A stretch of DNA of 20,285 nucleotides from assembly GCA_030624355.1 (NCBI GenBank), contig JAUXKG010000006.1:1-20285 (forward strand). Reading direction: 5' to 3'. This DNA is from Acidobacteriota bacterium (GTDB taxonomy: Bacteria; Acidobacteriota; UBA6911; RPQK01; JADFOI01). This document shows, piece after piece, positions 13,211 to 20,285 of the stretch (within the stretch, counting starts at the first letter, position 1; each line of letters begins with the position of its first letter). The position numbers and the translations under genes were made by a program. Under the pieces are notes generated by a model, which saw nothing but the letters and a program-made list of their open reading frames with translations, did not search any database and was not told the DNA's origin.

Positions 13211-15616
13211 TTGAGCACACTGGGATACGATCTTCGCCTGGCTTTTCGGGCCCTGCGAAAATATTGGACTGTGACACTGCTGGCGACGGGCTCACTGGCT
13301 CTGGCCATTGCCGGAAACAGCACCGTTTTCAGCCTCATCGACGGCTTGCTCTTCCGCCCTTATCCCTACCGGGAAGCTGAGGAACTCTTGATGGTCTGGG
13401 AGAGGAAACAGGGGGATCTGGCTGACTTTCCCACCATCTCGCCGGCCAATTTTTTGGACTATCGGGAGCGAACCCGTACCTTGGAGGAGATGGCCGCTTT
13501 TCGGACCACCCCAGTCAACCTGGAGGGCACCGAGAGAGCCGAACAACTGACGGCTGCGGCAGCCTCCGCCAACCTGTTTCACCTGCTGGGCGTCGATGCC
13601 GCCAAGGGCCGGACCTTTCTTCCTGACGAAGGCCGGCCCGGTCTTCACCGGGTGGCGGTCCTGAGTCACCAACTGTGGGAGGACCGCTTCGGGTCGGATC
13701 AACTGGTGGTCGGCCGGACCATGATCTTGGATGGGGAACCTTTCACGGTAGTCGGCGTCATGGCTCCCGGATTCGAGCTCATCAGTCCCACCATTCAACT
13801 GTGGATCCCCCTGATACTGGAGAGAGGAAACCTGCCCAGAGAGCGACGCGATCTGCTGGCCTTCGCCCGACTGCGCGAGGGAGCCTCTTTGGAACAGGCT
13901 CGCCTCGAGATCTCGGAGCTGGGTCGGCAACTCGAAGAACAGTACCCGCAGACCAATCGGGACTATCAAGGTCGGGTCGAGACCATGCGCGACCGGCTGG
14001 TTGACCCCAGAAACCGCCAACTCTTTGGGCTCCTTCAGGGAGCCTTGATCTTCGTGCTGCTGATCTCATGCGCCAACATTGCCAACCTGCTTCTGGTTCG
14101 AGGTTGTGATCGCCAACAGGAGTTTGCTTTGCGGGCCGCCCTGGGAGCCGGGCGATGGCAACTGGTCCGTCAGCTGCTGATTGAAAGTCTGGTATTGGCT
14201 CTGCTGGGAGGTGTTCTGGGAATCTTCCTGGCAGCCTGGGGAATCGCGGCCTTGAACACGATGCTGGCGCCTCTGGTCCCTGGCTATCAGGCGCCGGCAC
14301 TGGATCAGCGCGTCATGGCCTTCACCCTGGCGATGACCGCACTCAGCGGACTCCTCTTCGGCTTTCTCCCCTCCCTTCAAGGCACCCGGATAAATCTAGT
14401 GCAGACGCTGAAGGAAGCCGGGCACGGTGCTCCTGTGGGGTCCAGCCGTCGCCTGCTCAGTCGGACTCTGATCGTCGTTGAAATCAGTCTGGCGTTGATA
14501 CTGCTGGGTGGAGCGGGAGTCCTGATCCGCAGTTTTTTCGAGCTTCAGCACAGTGATCCGGGGTTCAGGATGGACAATCTGCTGACCATGCAGCTTTCTC
14601 TACCCAGGGGACGGTACGTCGATGATGAGGAGGTAACTTCCTTCTTTGAGAACCTCCTGGAACGGTTGGAAGGTTTGCCCGGAGTCTCGGCGGTTACCAC
14701 CGTGAACAGTCTGCCTCGAAACCCGTTTAACCCCTCCACCACCCTCTCCATCGAGGGCCGCCCGCCCGAGCTCCGGTTGCCCAGTTGCGTGTGGCTGTCG
14801 GTGCCGCCCGGCTACCTGAAAACGCTCGAGATCCCCCTTTTGATTGGAAGGCCCATCTCCGGGACCGACCGGTCGCACACGCTTCCGGTTGTCTTGATCA
14901 ACAATGCCATGGCCCGACGATTCTGGCCCCAGGAAAACCCCGTTGGGCGGCGCATTACCATCCATGGAAAATCGAGAGAGGTCATTGGGGTCACGGCCGA
15001 TGTATCACAAGGACTCGTGGTCACCGATGAGGGACCTCCCTCGGTCGTCTACTTCCCTCACTCTCAGCTGCCGGTCCGTACCGTCAGCCTGGTGCTTCGC
15101 ACCCGCGTAGATCCTCACAGCTTAGCCGCACCCGCGCGCGCTGTTTTGCGGGACCTGGACCCTGATCTCTCGGTAGGTCAAGTCCTGACCCTGGAAGAAT
15201 TCACTGCCAAGTTTTTCGTAGGAGCCAGTATCTTCACCGCGATACTGACTGGGTTCGGGGCACTGGCGCTGCTGCTTGCAGCCATGGGTATTTACGGCCT
15301 TCTCTCCTACTCTGTGGCTCAACGAACCCACGAAATAGGCATTCGCATGGCCCTGGGAGCTCGACCATCACAGATCGTGAGGATGATTCTGCGCCAGGGA
15401 ATGATTCTGGTGGCCATCGGCTTTGGAGTGGGAATTCCGGGTGTGCTGGCAGTCACCCGAATCATCTCCAGTGCTCTGGCCGGTATTGCACCTGTCGAGC
15501 CCCTGACCATCCTGGGTGTGAGCCTCTTTCTACTGCTGATTACGGGGGCTGCCACCTATTTTCCGGCGCGGCGCGCCTCGGCTCTGGATCCGGTTCTGGC
15601 TCTGCGCCACCAGTAG
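13211..15616 (+). CDS. ADOP-type orphan ABC permease (MacB/FtsX-like)
   Basis: An 801-residue permease with two MacB-periplasmic-plus-FtsX units, the layout of acidobacterial duplicated orphan permeases. After the short cytoplasmic STLGYDLRLAFRALRKYW comes a first membrane helix (about 18-40) and an extracytoplasmic domain to about 270. Next are helices with CANIANLLLVRGCDRQQEFALRAALGA, a second helix-plus-domain unit from about 418 (LLSRTLIVVEISLALILLGGAG), and the final FtsX domain with QRTHEIGIRMALGARPSQIV (about 702-721) and PARRASALDPVLALRH at the end. No ATP-binding subunit is adjacent, as is usual for the family. The start is TTG 13211 by homology; AGGAGGG lies 11 nt upstream, and an in-frame ATT at 13205 would have 5-nt spacing. 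The exported substrate is unknown. Confidence 0.92.
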   Translation: MSTLGYDLRLAFRALRKYWTVTLLATGSLALAIAGNSTVFSLIDGLLFRPYPYREAEELLMVWERKQGDLADFPTISPANFLDYRERTRTLEEMAAFRTTPVNLEGTERAEQLTAAAASANLFHLLGVDAAKGRTFLPDEGRPGLHRVAVLSHQLWEDRFGSDQLVVGRTMILDGEPFTVVGVMAPGFELISPTIQLWIPLILERGNLPRERRDLLAFARLREGASLEQARLEISELGRQLEEQYPQTNRDYQGRVETMRDRLVDPRNRQLFGLLQGALIFVLLISCANIANLLLVRGCDRQQEFALRAALGAGRWQLVRQLLIESLVLALLGGVLGIFLAAWGIAALNTMLAPLVPGYQAPALDQRVMAFTLAMTALSGLLFGFLPSLQGTRINLVQTLKEAGHGAPVGSSRRLLSRTLIVVEISLALILLGGAGVLIRSFFELQHSDPGFRMDNLLTMQLSLPRGRYVDDEEVTSFFENLLERLEGLPGVSAVTTVNSLPRNPFNPSTTLSIEGRPPELRLPSCVWLSVPPGYLKTLEIPLLIGRPISGTDRSHTLPVVLINNAMARRFWPQENPVGRRITIHGKSREVIGVTADVSQGLVVTDEGPPSVVYFPHSQLPVRTVSLVLRTRVDPHSLAAPARAVLRDLDPDLSVGQVLTLEEFTAKFFVGASIFTAILTGFGALALLLAAMGIYGLLSYSVAQRTHEIGIRMALGARPSQIVRMILRQGMILVAIGFGVGIPGVLAVTRIISSALAGIAPVEPLTILGVSLFLLLITGAATYFPARRASALDPVLALRHQ

Positions 15617-15621
15617 CGGTC

Positions 15622-15650
15622 TTGACCGATCGGAGGGCTTAAAGTACAAT
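15622..15650 (+). promoter_or_regulatory. Strong sigma70-type promoter of the molybdenum oxidoreductase
   Basis: TTGACC (15622..15627), a 17-bp spacer and TACAAT (15645..15650) each match 5 of 6 consensus bases at ideal spacing. Transcription would start near 15657, leaving a leader of about 177 nt before the ATG at 15834. Confidence 0.7.
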
Positions 15651-15656
15651 CTGGTT

Positions 15657-15833
15657 TATCTTAATGCGGGACTGAGCAGGGACTTGAACGGCTGTTTCCT
15701 GCTTGTAAGCAGGGTTACTCTGTCAGGCAGCGAACTGGTCCACAATCTGAGAGAACTCAAACCCTTCGAGGGCACACCTCGGTTCCGCAACAGTATGCCA
15801 TTATTTGCTGCTTAGCATTTTGGAGGCGCCTCC
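15657..15833 (+). promoter_or_regulatory. Structured 5' leader with palindromic Shine-Dalgarno
   Basis: The leader contains CCTGCTT-GT-AAGCAGG (15698..15713), a strong hairpin. An upstream GCAGG (15676..15680) can compete for the same CCTGC, so two exclusive folds are possible. CCCTTCGAGGG (15762..15772) forms a second small hairpin. The Shine-Dalgarno is within the perfect palindrome GGAGGCGCCTCC (15822..15833), which touches the ATG and can hide the ribosome site as a 4-bp stem with a GCGC loop. This arrangement suggests translational control. I do not recognise a known riboswitch class; the molybdenum cofactor motif was considered but not seen. Confidence 0.45.
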
Positions 15834-18713
15834 ATGGAAGAAACGATCACCATCAATCTGACCGTCAATGGGAAGCCGGTCACCGCAAGCGTACCCACCA
15901 AGACCAACCTGCTGGATTTTCTGGGGGAAAAGAAGATGACCCCCACCTCAGCTAACAAGCTGAGCCTGATGAAGTTCTTACGAGAGGATCTACGCCTGAC
16001 GGGTACCAAGAACGGATGCGGCACCGATCATTGCGGCAGCTGTATGGTGCTGGTCAATGGTCAAGCCAAGATGTCCTGTCTGCTGCGGGTGCAGACTCTG
16101 GAAAACGCCGATGTAGTCACCATCGAGGGACTCGCCGAACCGGGAACCCTGCACCCCATCCAGGCGGCCTATATGGCTTCCGGCGGAACCCAGTGCGGGT
16201 TTTGTACTCCGGGGATGATCATGGCCACCAAGGCTTTGCTGGATACCAATCCTGATCCGACAGAGGAGGAGATTCAAGAGGGACTCAAGGACGTCATCTG
16301 CCGCTGCACCGGCTACAACAAGATCATCGACGCCACCAAACTGAGTGCCCGCTGGATCCAGAACCCGGAGGAAATGACATCTATGTCCAGTGGCGGACTG
16401 GGTTGTCCTGTGGACGATTTCGACGGCATAGGCAAGGTTCAGGGAACCTTGGATTACGCCGGCGACCTGGTTCTGGAGGACATGCTGTATCTGAAAGCGC
16501 TCTGGAGTGAGCACCCTCATGCACTGATCAAGAGCATCGATACAACGGAGGCGGAACAGGTACCCGGTGTGGTTCAAGTCATGACAGCCGCCGATGTCCC
16601 GGGCCACAACGGATTTGGACCTCTCACACAGGATCAACCGGTACTGTGTGACGACCGGGTTCGCTTTCTTGGGGATGCAGTGGCACTGGTGGCGGCCGAG
16701 AGCGAAGACCTTGCCGAGAAGGCACGCAATTTGATCAAGGTCGAGTATGAGCCACTGCCGGGAGTGTTTTCTCCAGCAGAGGTCGTAAAGGGGCTCTCCC
16801 ATCTTTCAGAAGAAGAAGGAGCCCAGATATCCTCTGGAAACAAAGCCGATCACGATATTGACAAAAGCCTCTGCAAGCACTTGATTCACACGGTAGGCGA
16901 TGTGGAACAGGGAATAGCCGACGCCGATCTGGTGGTCACAGGTCATTTTGAAACACCCGCCGTTGAGCATGCTTACCTGGAGCCGGAAGCGGGTGTCGCT
17001 TACTGGGATGATAAGGTGCTGACCTTGAAGGTTCCCACCCAATCTCCCTATGAGATGAGAACCCAGATGGCCAAGGCCATGGGACTGCCGGATGACCAGG
17101 TCCGCATCATCGTGACTCCGTCGGGCGGGGCCTTCGGAAGTAAGTTCGACGCCACCGTGGAGCCCCTCTTAATGCTGGGAGCATACTGTACCCGGAGACC
17201 TGTAAAGATGACGCTCACCCGAGAGGAGTCTCTGATCTGCAGCGTGAAGCGGCACCCCTACGAGTTGGACTATCGCGTGGGTCTGGACAAAGACGGCAAG
17301 ATACTGGCTGTCGACGCCAAGATGATTTCGGATGCCGGACCCTACACCGATCTCAGTCCACGAGTCATTGACCAGGCCTGCCTCTTCGCCTGCGGCCCCT
17401 ATGAGGTTCCCCACCTCCGCCTGGAGGGTTGGGCTATCCACACCAACAATGTCAGGTGCAGCGCTTTTCGAGGCATGGGGATAAACCAGGTGGCCTTTGC
17501 TCTGGAATCTTTGTTGGATGAGGCGGCTCGCAAGTTGGACCTGAATCCCTTCGACCTGCGTTACCGGAATGCTCTGAAGGAAGGCAGCAAAACAGCGTCG
17601 GGGCAGATTCTTCGGGACAGCGTGGCCCTGGAGGAGACCCTGGAAGCCGCTCGAGCGATTCTGGAAAAAGAGCTGCCTCGCTTTCAGAAAAAAGTCCGAC
17701 CCGGCAACAAGCTGGGCGTTGGTATAGCCAGTGGTTTCAAGAACGTAGGTGCTGGAAAGGGCAAAGTGGACGAAGCTGGGGCCACCGTAACCCTGCTACC
17801 CGGCGGAAAGGTGGAGCTGAGAATCGGAGTGATGGATTTCGGACAGGGCATTCGAACCGCCATGGCCCAAATCGCCCGCACCATCCTCCCCATTGGCCCC
17901 AATACGTTGGAACTGATCACCGGCGATACGCTCCTGACTTCAAAGAGTTGGGGCGCCTGCGCCCAAAGACAGACTCTGATTTGCGGCTATGCGGTGATGA
18001 AGGCTACCGAGCTGTTTAAGGATGAACTGCTGGCCAAGGCGGCTTCTGTGATGGGAGTACCGGCAGACGAGTTGACTTACATGGACGACGCGCTGTGCCA
18101 CATCACCTCCGACCGCAAGTTGTCGTTGGTGCAATTGGAACAGCAACTGAGCCAAAGAGAAGAAACGGTGATGTCCAACTACAGACATGTGGCTCCCAAG
18201 ACCTTCGCTCTGGCCGACGTGGAAGGTCGCAACAGCGTTCCACCGGAGGAGTACCGCAACTACCCAACCTTTGCCTATGCTACCCAGGCATCTATCGTGG
18301 AGGTGAACCCTCAAGACGGCCACGTCAAAGTTCTCGGCATAGTGGCCGCCCACGATGTCGGGGTGGCCATTAACCCCAAGGTCATCGAGGGCCAACTGGA
18401 GGGGAGTTGCTCCCAGGGACTGGGATATGCCCTGAGTGAAGACTTTCCAGTAAAAGACGGGATACCCCAGATGCGGACCTACCGCGGTCTCAAGGTCCCC
18501 TCGATTCTGGAGACGCCTGAGATCCTGATCGCCATCGTGGAGAAGCCCGAACCGGCCGGACCTTTTGGTGCCAAAGGCATTTCAGAAGTGGCGACCGTAC
18601 CGGTCACACCGGCTATCACCAATGCGATTTACGATGCGGTGGGGGTTCGCATCTACGACTTGCCTGCCACCCCGGCCAAGATCTTGGCCGGTCTGGGCAC
18701 GAACGGACACTGA
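15834..18713 (+). CDS. Mop-type aldehyde/xanthine oxidoreductase, fused [2Fe-2S] and molybdopterin domains
   Basis: A 959-residue single-chain molybdenum hydroxylase. The plant-type ferredoxin cluster ligands are C62, C67, C70 and C82; the second cluster uses C121, C124, C156 and C158 (QCGFC and ICRCTGY). The molybdopterin part follows from about 195, with GKVQGTLDYAGDL, SGGAFGSKFDAT, NVRCSAFRGMG, LGYALSEDF and FGAKGISEVATVP. In the last, E of GISE is the active-site glutamate position. Layout and motifs are closest to Desulfovibrio aldehyde oxidoreductase Mop (907 residues): no FAD domain, so electrons leave through the clusters to an outside acceptor. The substrate, aldehyde or purine-like, is not determined. 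Residues about 31-49 appear to be an insertion in the ferredoxin domain. The start is ATG 15834 with GGAGG 7 nt upstream. No maturation genes are adjacent. Confidence 0.92.
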   Translation: MEETITINLTVNGKPVTASVPTKTNLLDFLGEKKMTPTSANKLSLMKFLREDLRLTGTKNGCGTDHCGSCMVLVNGQAKMSCLLRVQTLENADVVTIEGLAEPGTLHPIQAAYMASGGTQCGFCTPGMIMATKALLDTNPDPTEEEIQEGLKDVICRCTGYNKIIDATKLSARWIQNPEEMTSMSSGGLGCPVDDFDGIGKVQGTLDYAGDLVLEDMLYLKALWSEHPHALIKSIDTTEAEQVPGVVQVMTAADVPGHNGFGPLTQDQPVLCDDRVRFLGDAVALVAAESEDLAEKARNLIKVEYEPLPGVFSPAEVVKGLSHLSEEEGAQISSGNKADHDIDKSLCKHLIHTVGDVEQGIADADLVVTGHFETPAVEHAYLEPEAGVAYWDDKVLTLKVPTQSPYEMRTQMAKAMGLPDDQVRIIVTPSGGAFGSKFDATVEPLLMLGAYCTRRPVKMTLTREESLICSVKRHPYELDYRVGLDKDGKILAVDAKMISDAGPYTDLSPRVIDQACLFACGPYEVPHLRLEGWAIHTNNVRCSAFRGMGINQVAFALESLLDEAARKLDLNPFDLRYRNALKEGSKTASGQILRDSVALEETLEAARAILEKELPRFQKKVRPGNKLGVGIASGFKNVGAGKGKVDEAGATVTLLPGGKVELRIGVMDFGQGIRTAMAQIARTILPIGPNTLELITGDTLLTSKSWGACAQRQTLICGYAVMKATELFKDELLAKAASVMGVPADELTYMDDALCHITSDRKLSLVQLEQQLSQREETVMSNYRHVAPKTFALADVEGRNSVPPEEYRNYPTFAYATQASIVEVNPQDGHVKVLGIVAAHDVGVAINPKVIEGQLEGSCSQGLGYALSEDFPVKDGIPQMRTYRGLKVPSILETPEILIAIVEKPEPAGPFGAKGISEVATVPVTPAITNAIYDAVGVRIYDLPATPAKILAGLGTNGH

Positions 18714-18738
18714 CAGGAGAATTGTTGCCAACCCTCTG

Positions 18739-18838
18739 AATCCGTATGAATCTGTGTTCGTGAATCCGTGCAATCCGTGATTACTGACCTCCTGACCAGC
18801 TGACAAGAAGGACCTTTCTGAATCCGAGTCAATCCGTG
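18739..18838. repeat. Degenerate 10-bp repeat block, AATCCGTG family
   Basis: AATCCGTA 18739, AATCTGTG 18749, AATCCGTG 18763 and 18772, AATCCGAG 18821, AATCCGTG 18831. Spacing is mostly about 10 bp. The block is interrupted at 18784..18804 by the TGACC/CAGCTGAC family. It is the reverse complement of the block at 4509..4550. Confidence 0.65.
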
Positions 18839-18851
18839 TCTCCTAGCGTTC

Positions 18852-18879
18852 TTGAAATTGAAATTCAATTTCATATAAG
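18852..18879 (+). promoter_or_regulatory. Ferritin upstream promoter P1
   Basis: TTGAAA (18852..18857) and TATAAG (18874..18879), each 5 of 6 to consensus, are separated by 16 bp. Nearly the whole promoter, from the -35 through the spacer, is covered by the Fur-like palindrome. Confidence 0.5.
18853..18873. promoter_or_regulatory. Fur-like operator palindrome
   Basis: TGAAATTGAA, a central A, and TTCAATTTCA: a perfect 10-1-10 inverted repeat. Its inner 19 bases match the classic E. coli Fur box at 13 positions, including the GA..GA and TC..TC framework. With ferritin as the downstream gene, a Fur-family metal regulator is the simplest reading. It overlaps P1 and lies 30 bp upstream of the P2 -35. 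Confidence 0.6.
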
Positions 18880-18903
18880 CTATTTAAAATCAGTAGTTTA
18901 TAC

Positions 18904-18932
18904 TTGATTATGGGGCTAAAGCATCCTATAAT
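18904..18932 (+). promoter_or_regulatory. Ferritin downstream promoter P2
   Basis: TTGATT (18904..18909), a 17-bp spacer and a perfect TATAAT (18927..18932). Predicted transcription start is near 18939, giving a leader of about 35 nt with AGGAG before the ferritin ATG. Confidence 0.72.
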
Positions 18933-18973
18933 GTATTCATGCAATATGTCTTGGAAAATCAGGAGAAATATTG

Positions 18974-19462
18974 ATGCTTTCACAAAAGATCAACGACGCT
19001 CTCAATACACAAATCAAGGCCGAGTTTTACGCTTCGTATCTGTACTTGTCCATGTCGGCTTATTGTGACTCCATCGGCCTGACAGGTCTGGCTCACTGGA
19101 TGCGCCATCAGAGCGAGGAAGAGCGCTCTCACGCCATGAAATTATTCGAGCACATCCAGGCCCGCGGAGGACAGGTGGTTCTACAATCCATAGAGAAGCC
19201 CCCGGCCGACTTCGATTCGGCGCTGGGGGTCTTTCAACAAGCCCTGGAGCATGAACAGTCTGTAACCAGGATGATTCACGAACTTCGCGAACAGGCAGTC
19301 AAGGAGCATGATCAGGCAACAGAAGTTGAGCTGCAGTGGTTCGTCAAAGAGCAGGTGGAAGAGGAAAAAACAGCTGGTGATATCGTAGCCCGTTTGAAGA
19401 TGGTCGGAGATGACCTTACGGCTCTGCTGATGGTAGACGGAGACCTGGGTTCCAGAGAATAG
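18974..19462 (+). CDS. ftnA: Ferritin (FtnA-like)
   Basis: A 162-residue iron-storage ferritin forming a 24-mer shell in the cytoplasm. The ferroxidase residues align with bacterial FtnA by position: E17 (AEFYASYLY), E50 and H53 (EEERSHAM), E94 (LEHEQS), and Q127 and E130 (KEQVEEEK), with E49 and E126 available for the third iron site. There is no conserved haem-ligand Met of the bacterioferritin type that I can identify. ATG 18974 has AGGAG 8 nt upstream; a TTG just before it is not favoured. Regulation: two tandem promoters and a Fur-like palindrome lie directly upstream. It is monocistronic, followed by a stem-loop terminator. Confidence 0.95.
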   Translation: MLSQKINDALNTQIKAEFYASYLYLSMSAYCDSIGLTGLAHWMRHQSEEERSHAMKLFEHIQARGGQVVLQSIEKPPADFDSALGVFQQALEHEQSVTRMIHELREQAVKEHDQATEVELQWFVKEQVEEEKTAGDIVARLKMVGDDLTALLMVDGDLGSRE

Positions 19463-19480
19463 CTCCGATCTGTCTGCAAC

Positions 19481-19519
19481 AAATGGGACAGGCGTCGGGA
19501 TGATGCGTCTGTCTCATTT
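19481..19519 (+). terminator. Stem-loop terminator after ferritin
   Basis: AAATGGGACAGGCGT (19481..19495) pairs with GCGTCTGTCTCATTT (19505..19519) over about 15 positions including G-U pairs, loop 9 nt, followed by CTCTTCTC. It starts 19 bp after the stop. The GGGACAG core resembles the REP-like sequences around phzF. Confidence 0.6.
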
Positions 19520-19671
19520 CTCTTCTCCCTGCATTTTCTCCATCTCCGATTTCTCCCTACCCCAAGCGGGACAAATGATGTAGAAGGTTGGCTACATGGA
19601 AAGACGATGTTATCCGCATTTGCGGGATTTCCTGGAGCCGACTTTCGGGCCGGATAGGAATAGCTAAGCGG

Positions 19672-20285
19672 ATGCCGGCTCCCACCCTGTTTCGCCCACT
19701 GCTCTTCCTGCTGTTTGCCGCCTCCGGCTTTTCCGGTCTGATCTACGAGAGCCTCTGGGCCCAATACCTGAAGCTCTTCCTGGGCCATGCCGCCTACGCC
19801 CAGACTCTGGTGCTGGCTATCTTTATGGGGGGCATGGCTCTGGGAGCCTGGATCTGCAGCCGCTTTTCCGGAAGCTGGTCCAATCTGCTGCGAGGTTACG
19901 CTTTGGCCGAAGCCGCCATCGGCGTTCTGGCTGTCCTGTTCCACCCTCTGTTCGTCCTATTTCTGGACTGGGCCTACGGCTGGCTAATCCCCGTATTGGG
20001 GCCTTCATTGCTGCTGGACCCGGTGCGCTGGGGGCTGTCGGCTCTTCTGATCCTGCCACAAACATTGCTGCTGGGAATGACCTTCCCCTTGATGGCGGCT
20101 GGCCTCATTCGCCGCTTTCCCCACAACAGCGGCTCGACCATTTCCATCCTCTACTTCACCAACAGTCTGGGGGCGGCCCTGGGGGTACTGGTCAGCAGCT
20201 TTTTCCTGGTTGCCAGGGTGGGACTGCCAGGCACCCTCACCATCGCCGGCTGCATCAACCTGATGACAGCCGCCGCTGTTTGGGC
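19672..20285 (+). CDS. Membrane spermidine synthase-like protein, N-terminal part (runs off the right edge)
   Basis: The first 204 residues are a multi-helix membrane domain: RPLLFLLFAASGFSGLIYESLWAQYL (8-33) is the typical opening of membrane-bound spermidine synthase-like proteins (sometimes labelled MFS/spermidine synthase fusions). AYAQTLVLAIFMGGMALGAWICSRF, LLILPQTLLLGMTFPLMAAGL and ILYFTNSLGAALGVLVSSFFL follow. The aminopropyltransferase-like catalytic domain expected after the helices is outside the window, so enzyme activity cannot be judged. ATG 19672 is the likely start; AGGAA lies 11 nt upstream. Confidence 0.82.
   Translation, partial: MPAPTLFRPLLFLLFAASGFSGLIYESLWAQYLKLFLGHAAYAQTLVLAIFMGGMALGAWICSRFSGSWSNLLRGYALAEAAIGVLAVLFHPLFVLFLDWAYGWLIPVLGPSLLLDPVRWGLSALLILPQTLLLGMTFPLMAAGLIRRFPHNSGSTISILYFTNSLGAALGVLVSSFFLVARVGLPGTLTIAGCINLMTAAAVW

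Noticed and set aside
15661..15745. tRNA-Val-like sequence on the minus strand (TTACAA loop and a TTCAAGT segment)
   Set aside because: The anticodon loop would have 6 bases, the T-stem has a mismatch, and no D-arm or matching acceptor is present. The hairpin is better explained as part of the plus-strand leader.
18739..18838. CRISPR-like array
   Set aside because: The units are only about 8-10 bp, degenerate and lack unique spacers; no cas genes.

Overview
The window looks like chromosomal DNA of an uncultivated bacterium, most likely an acidobacterium. This rests on three things: an orphan permease of the acidobacterial duplicated type (ADOP, two MacB/FtsX units with no ATPase), a selenocysteine thioredoxin-like protein of a type I associate with that phylum, and a mixed set of metabolic genes with many small dispersed palindromic repeats. 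No phage, integrase, transposase gene, CRISPR array, rRNA or tRNA was found. The taxonomic placement is inference.

Layout. An rlmD-like rRNA methyltransferase (minus) is divergent from an AtuA/DUF1446 gene (plus), which may be leaderless. Next comes a 181-bp palindromic MITE-like element whose edge supplies the stop codon of a 60-residue membrane protein (minus), followed by a DUF1232 gene (minus). The gene at 4654..5208 (minus) has an in-frame TGA exactly where a thioredoxin-like CxxC motif expects its first cysteine, with a bacterial SECIS-like hairpin just downstream, so it reads as an undescribed-looking selenoprotein. An isolated pilM (minus) is divergent from homoserine dehydrogenase (plus). 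Then follow a Tat-exported sugar isomerase-like protein (minus), ubiX (plus), a lipoprotein alpha/beta hydrolase with an EF-hand loop (minus), an APC permease (plus), a PhzF-family enzyme (minus) bracketed by REP-like repeats, a small L7/L12-like ORF (minus), the ADOP permease (plus), a Mop-type molybdenum aldehyde/xanthine oxidoreductase (plus), ferritin (plus) and the start of a membrane-bound spermidine synthase-like protein running off the right edge.

The genes are mostly single transcription units with alternating strands, so there is no large operon. The best regulatory signals are a strong promoter and a 180-nt structured leader in front of the molybdenum enzyme, with the Shine-Dalgarno inside a palindrome, and a tandem promoter pair before ferritin with a Fur-like operator placed within the upstream promoter. 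Intergenic gaps, none longer than about 260 bp, hold degenerate 10-bp repeat blocks and hairpins. The most promising items are the selenoprotein with its SECIS hairpin, the hairpin-bearing insertion in the ferredoxin domain of the molybdenum enzyme, and its leader.
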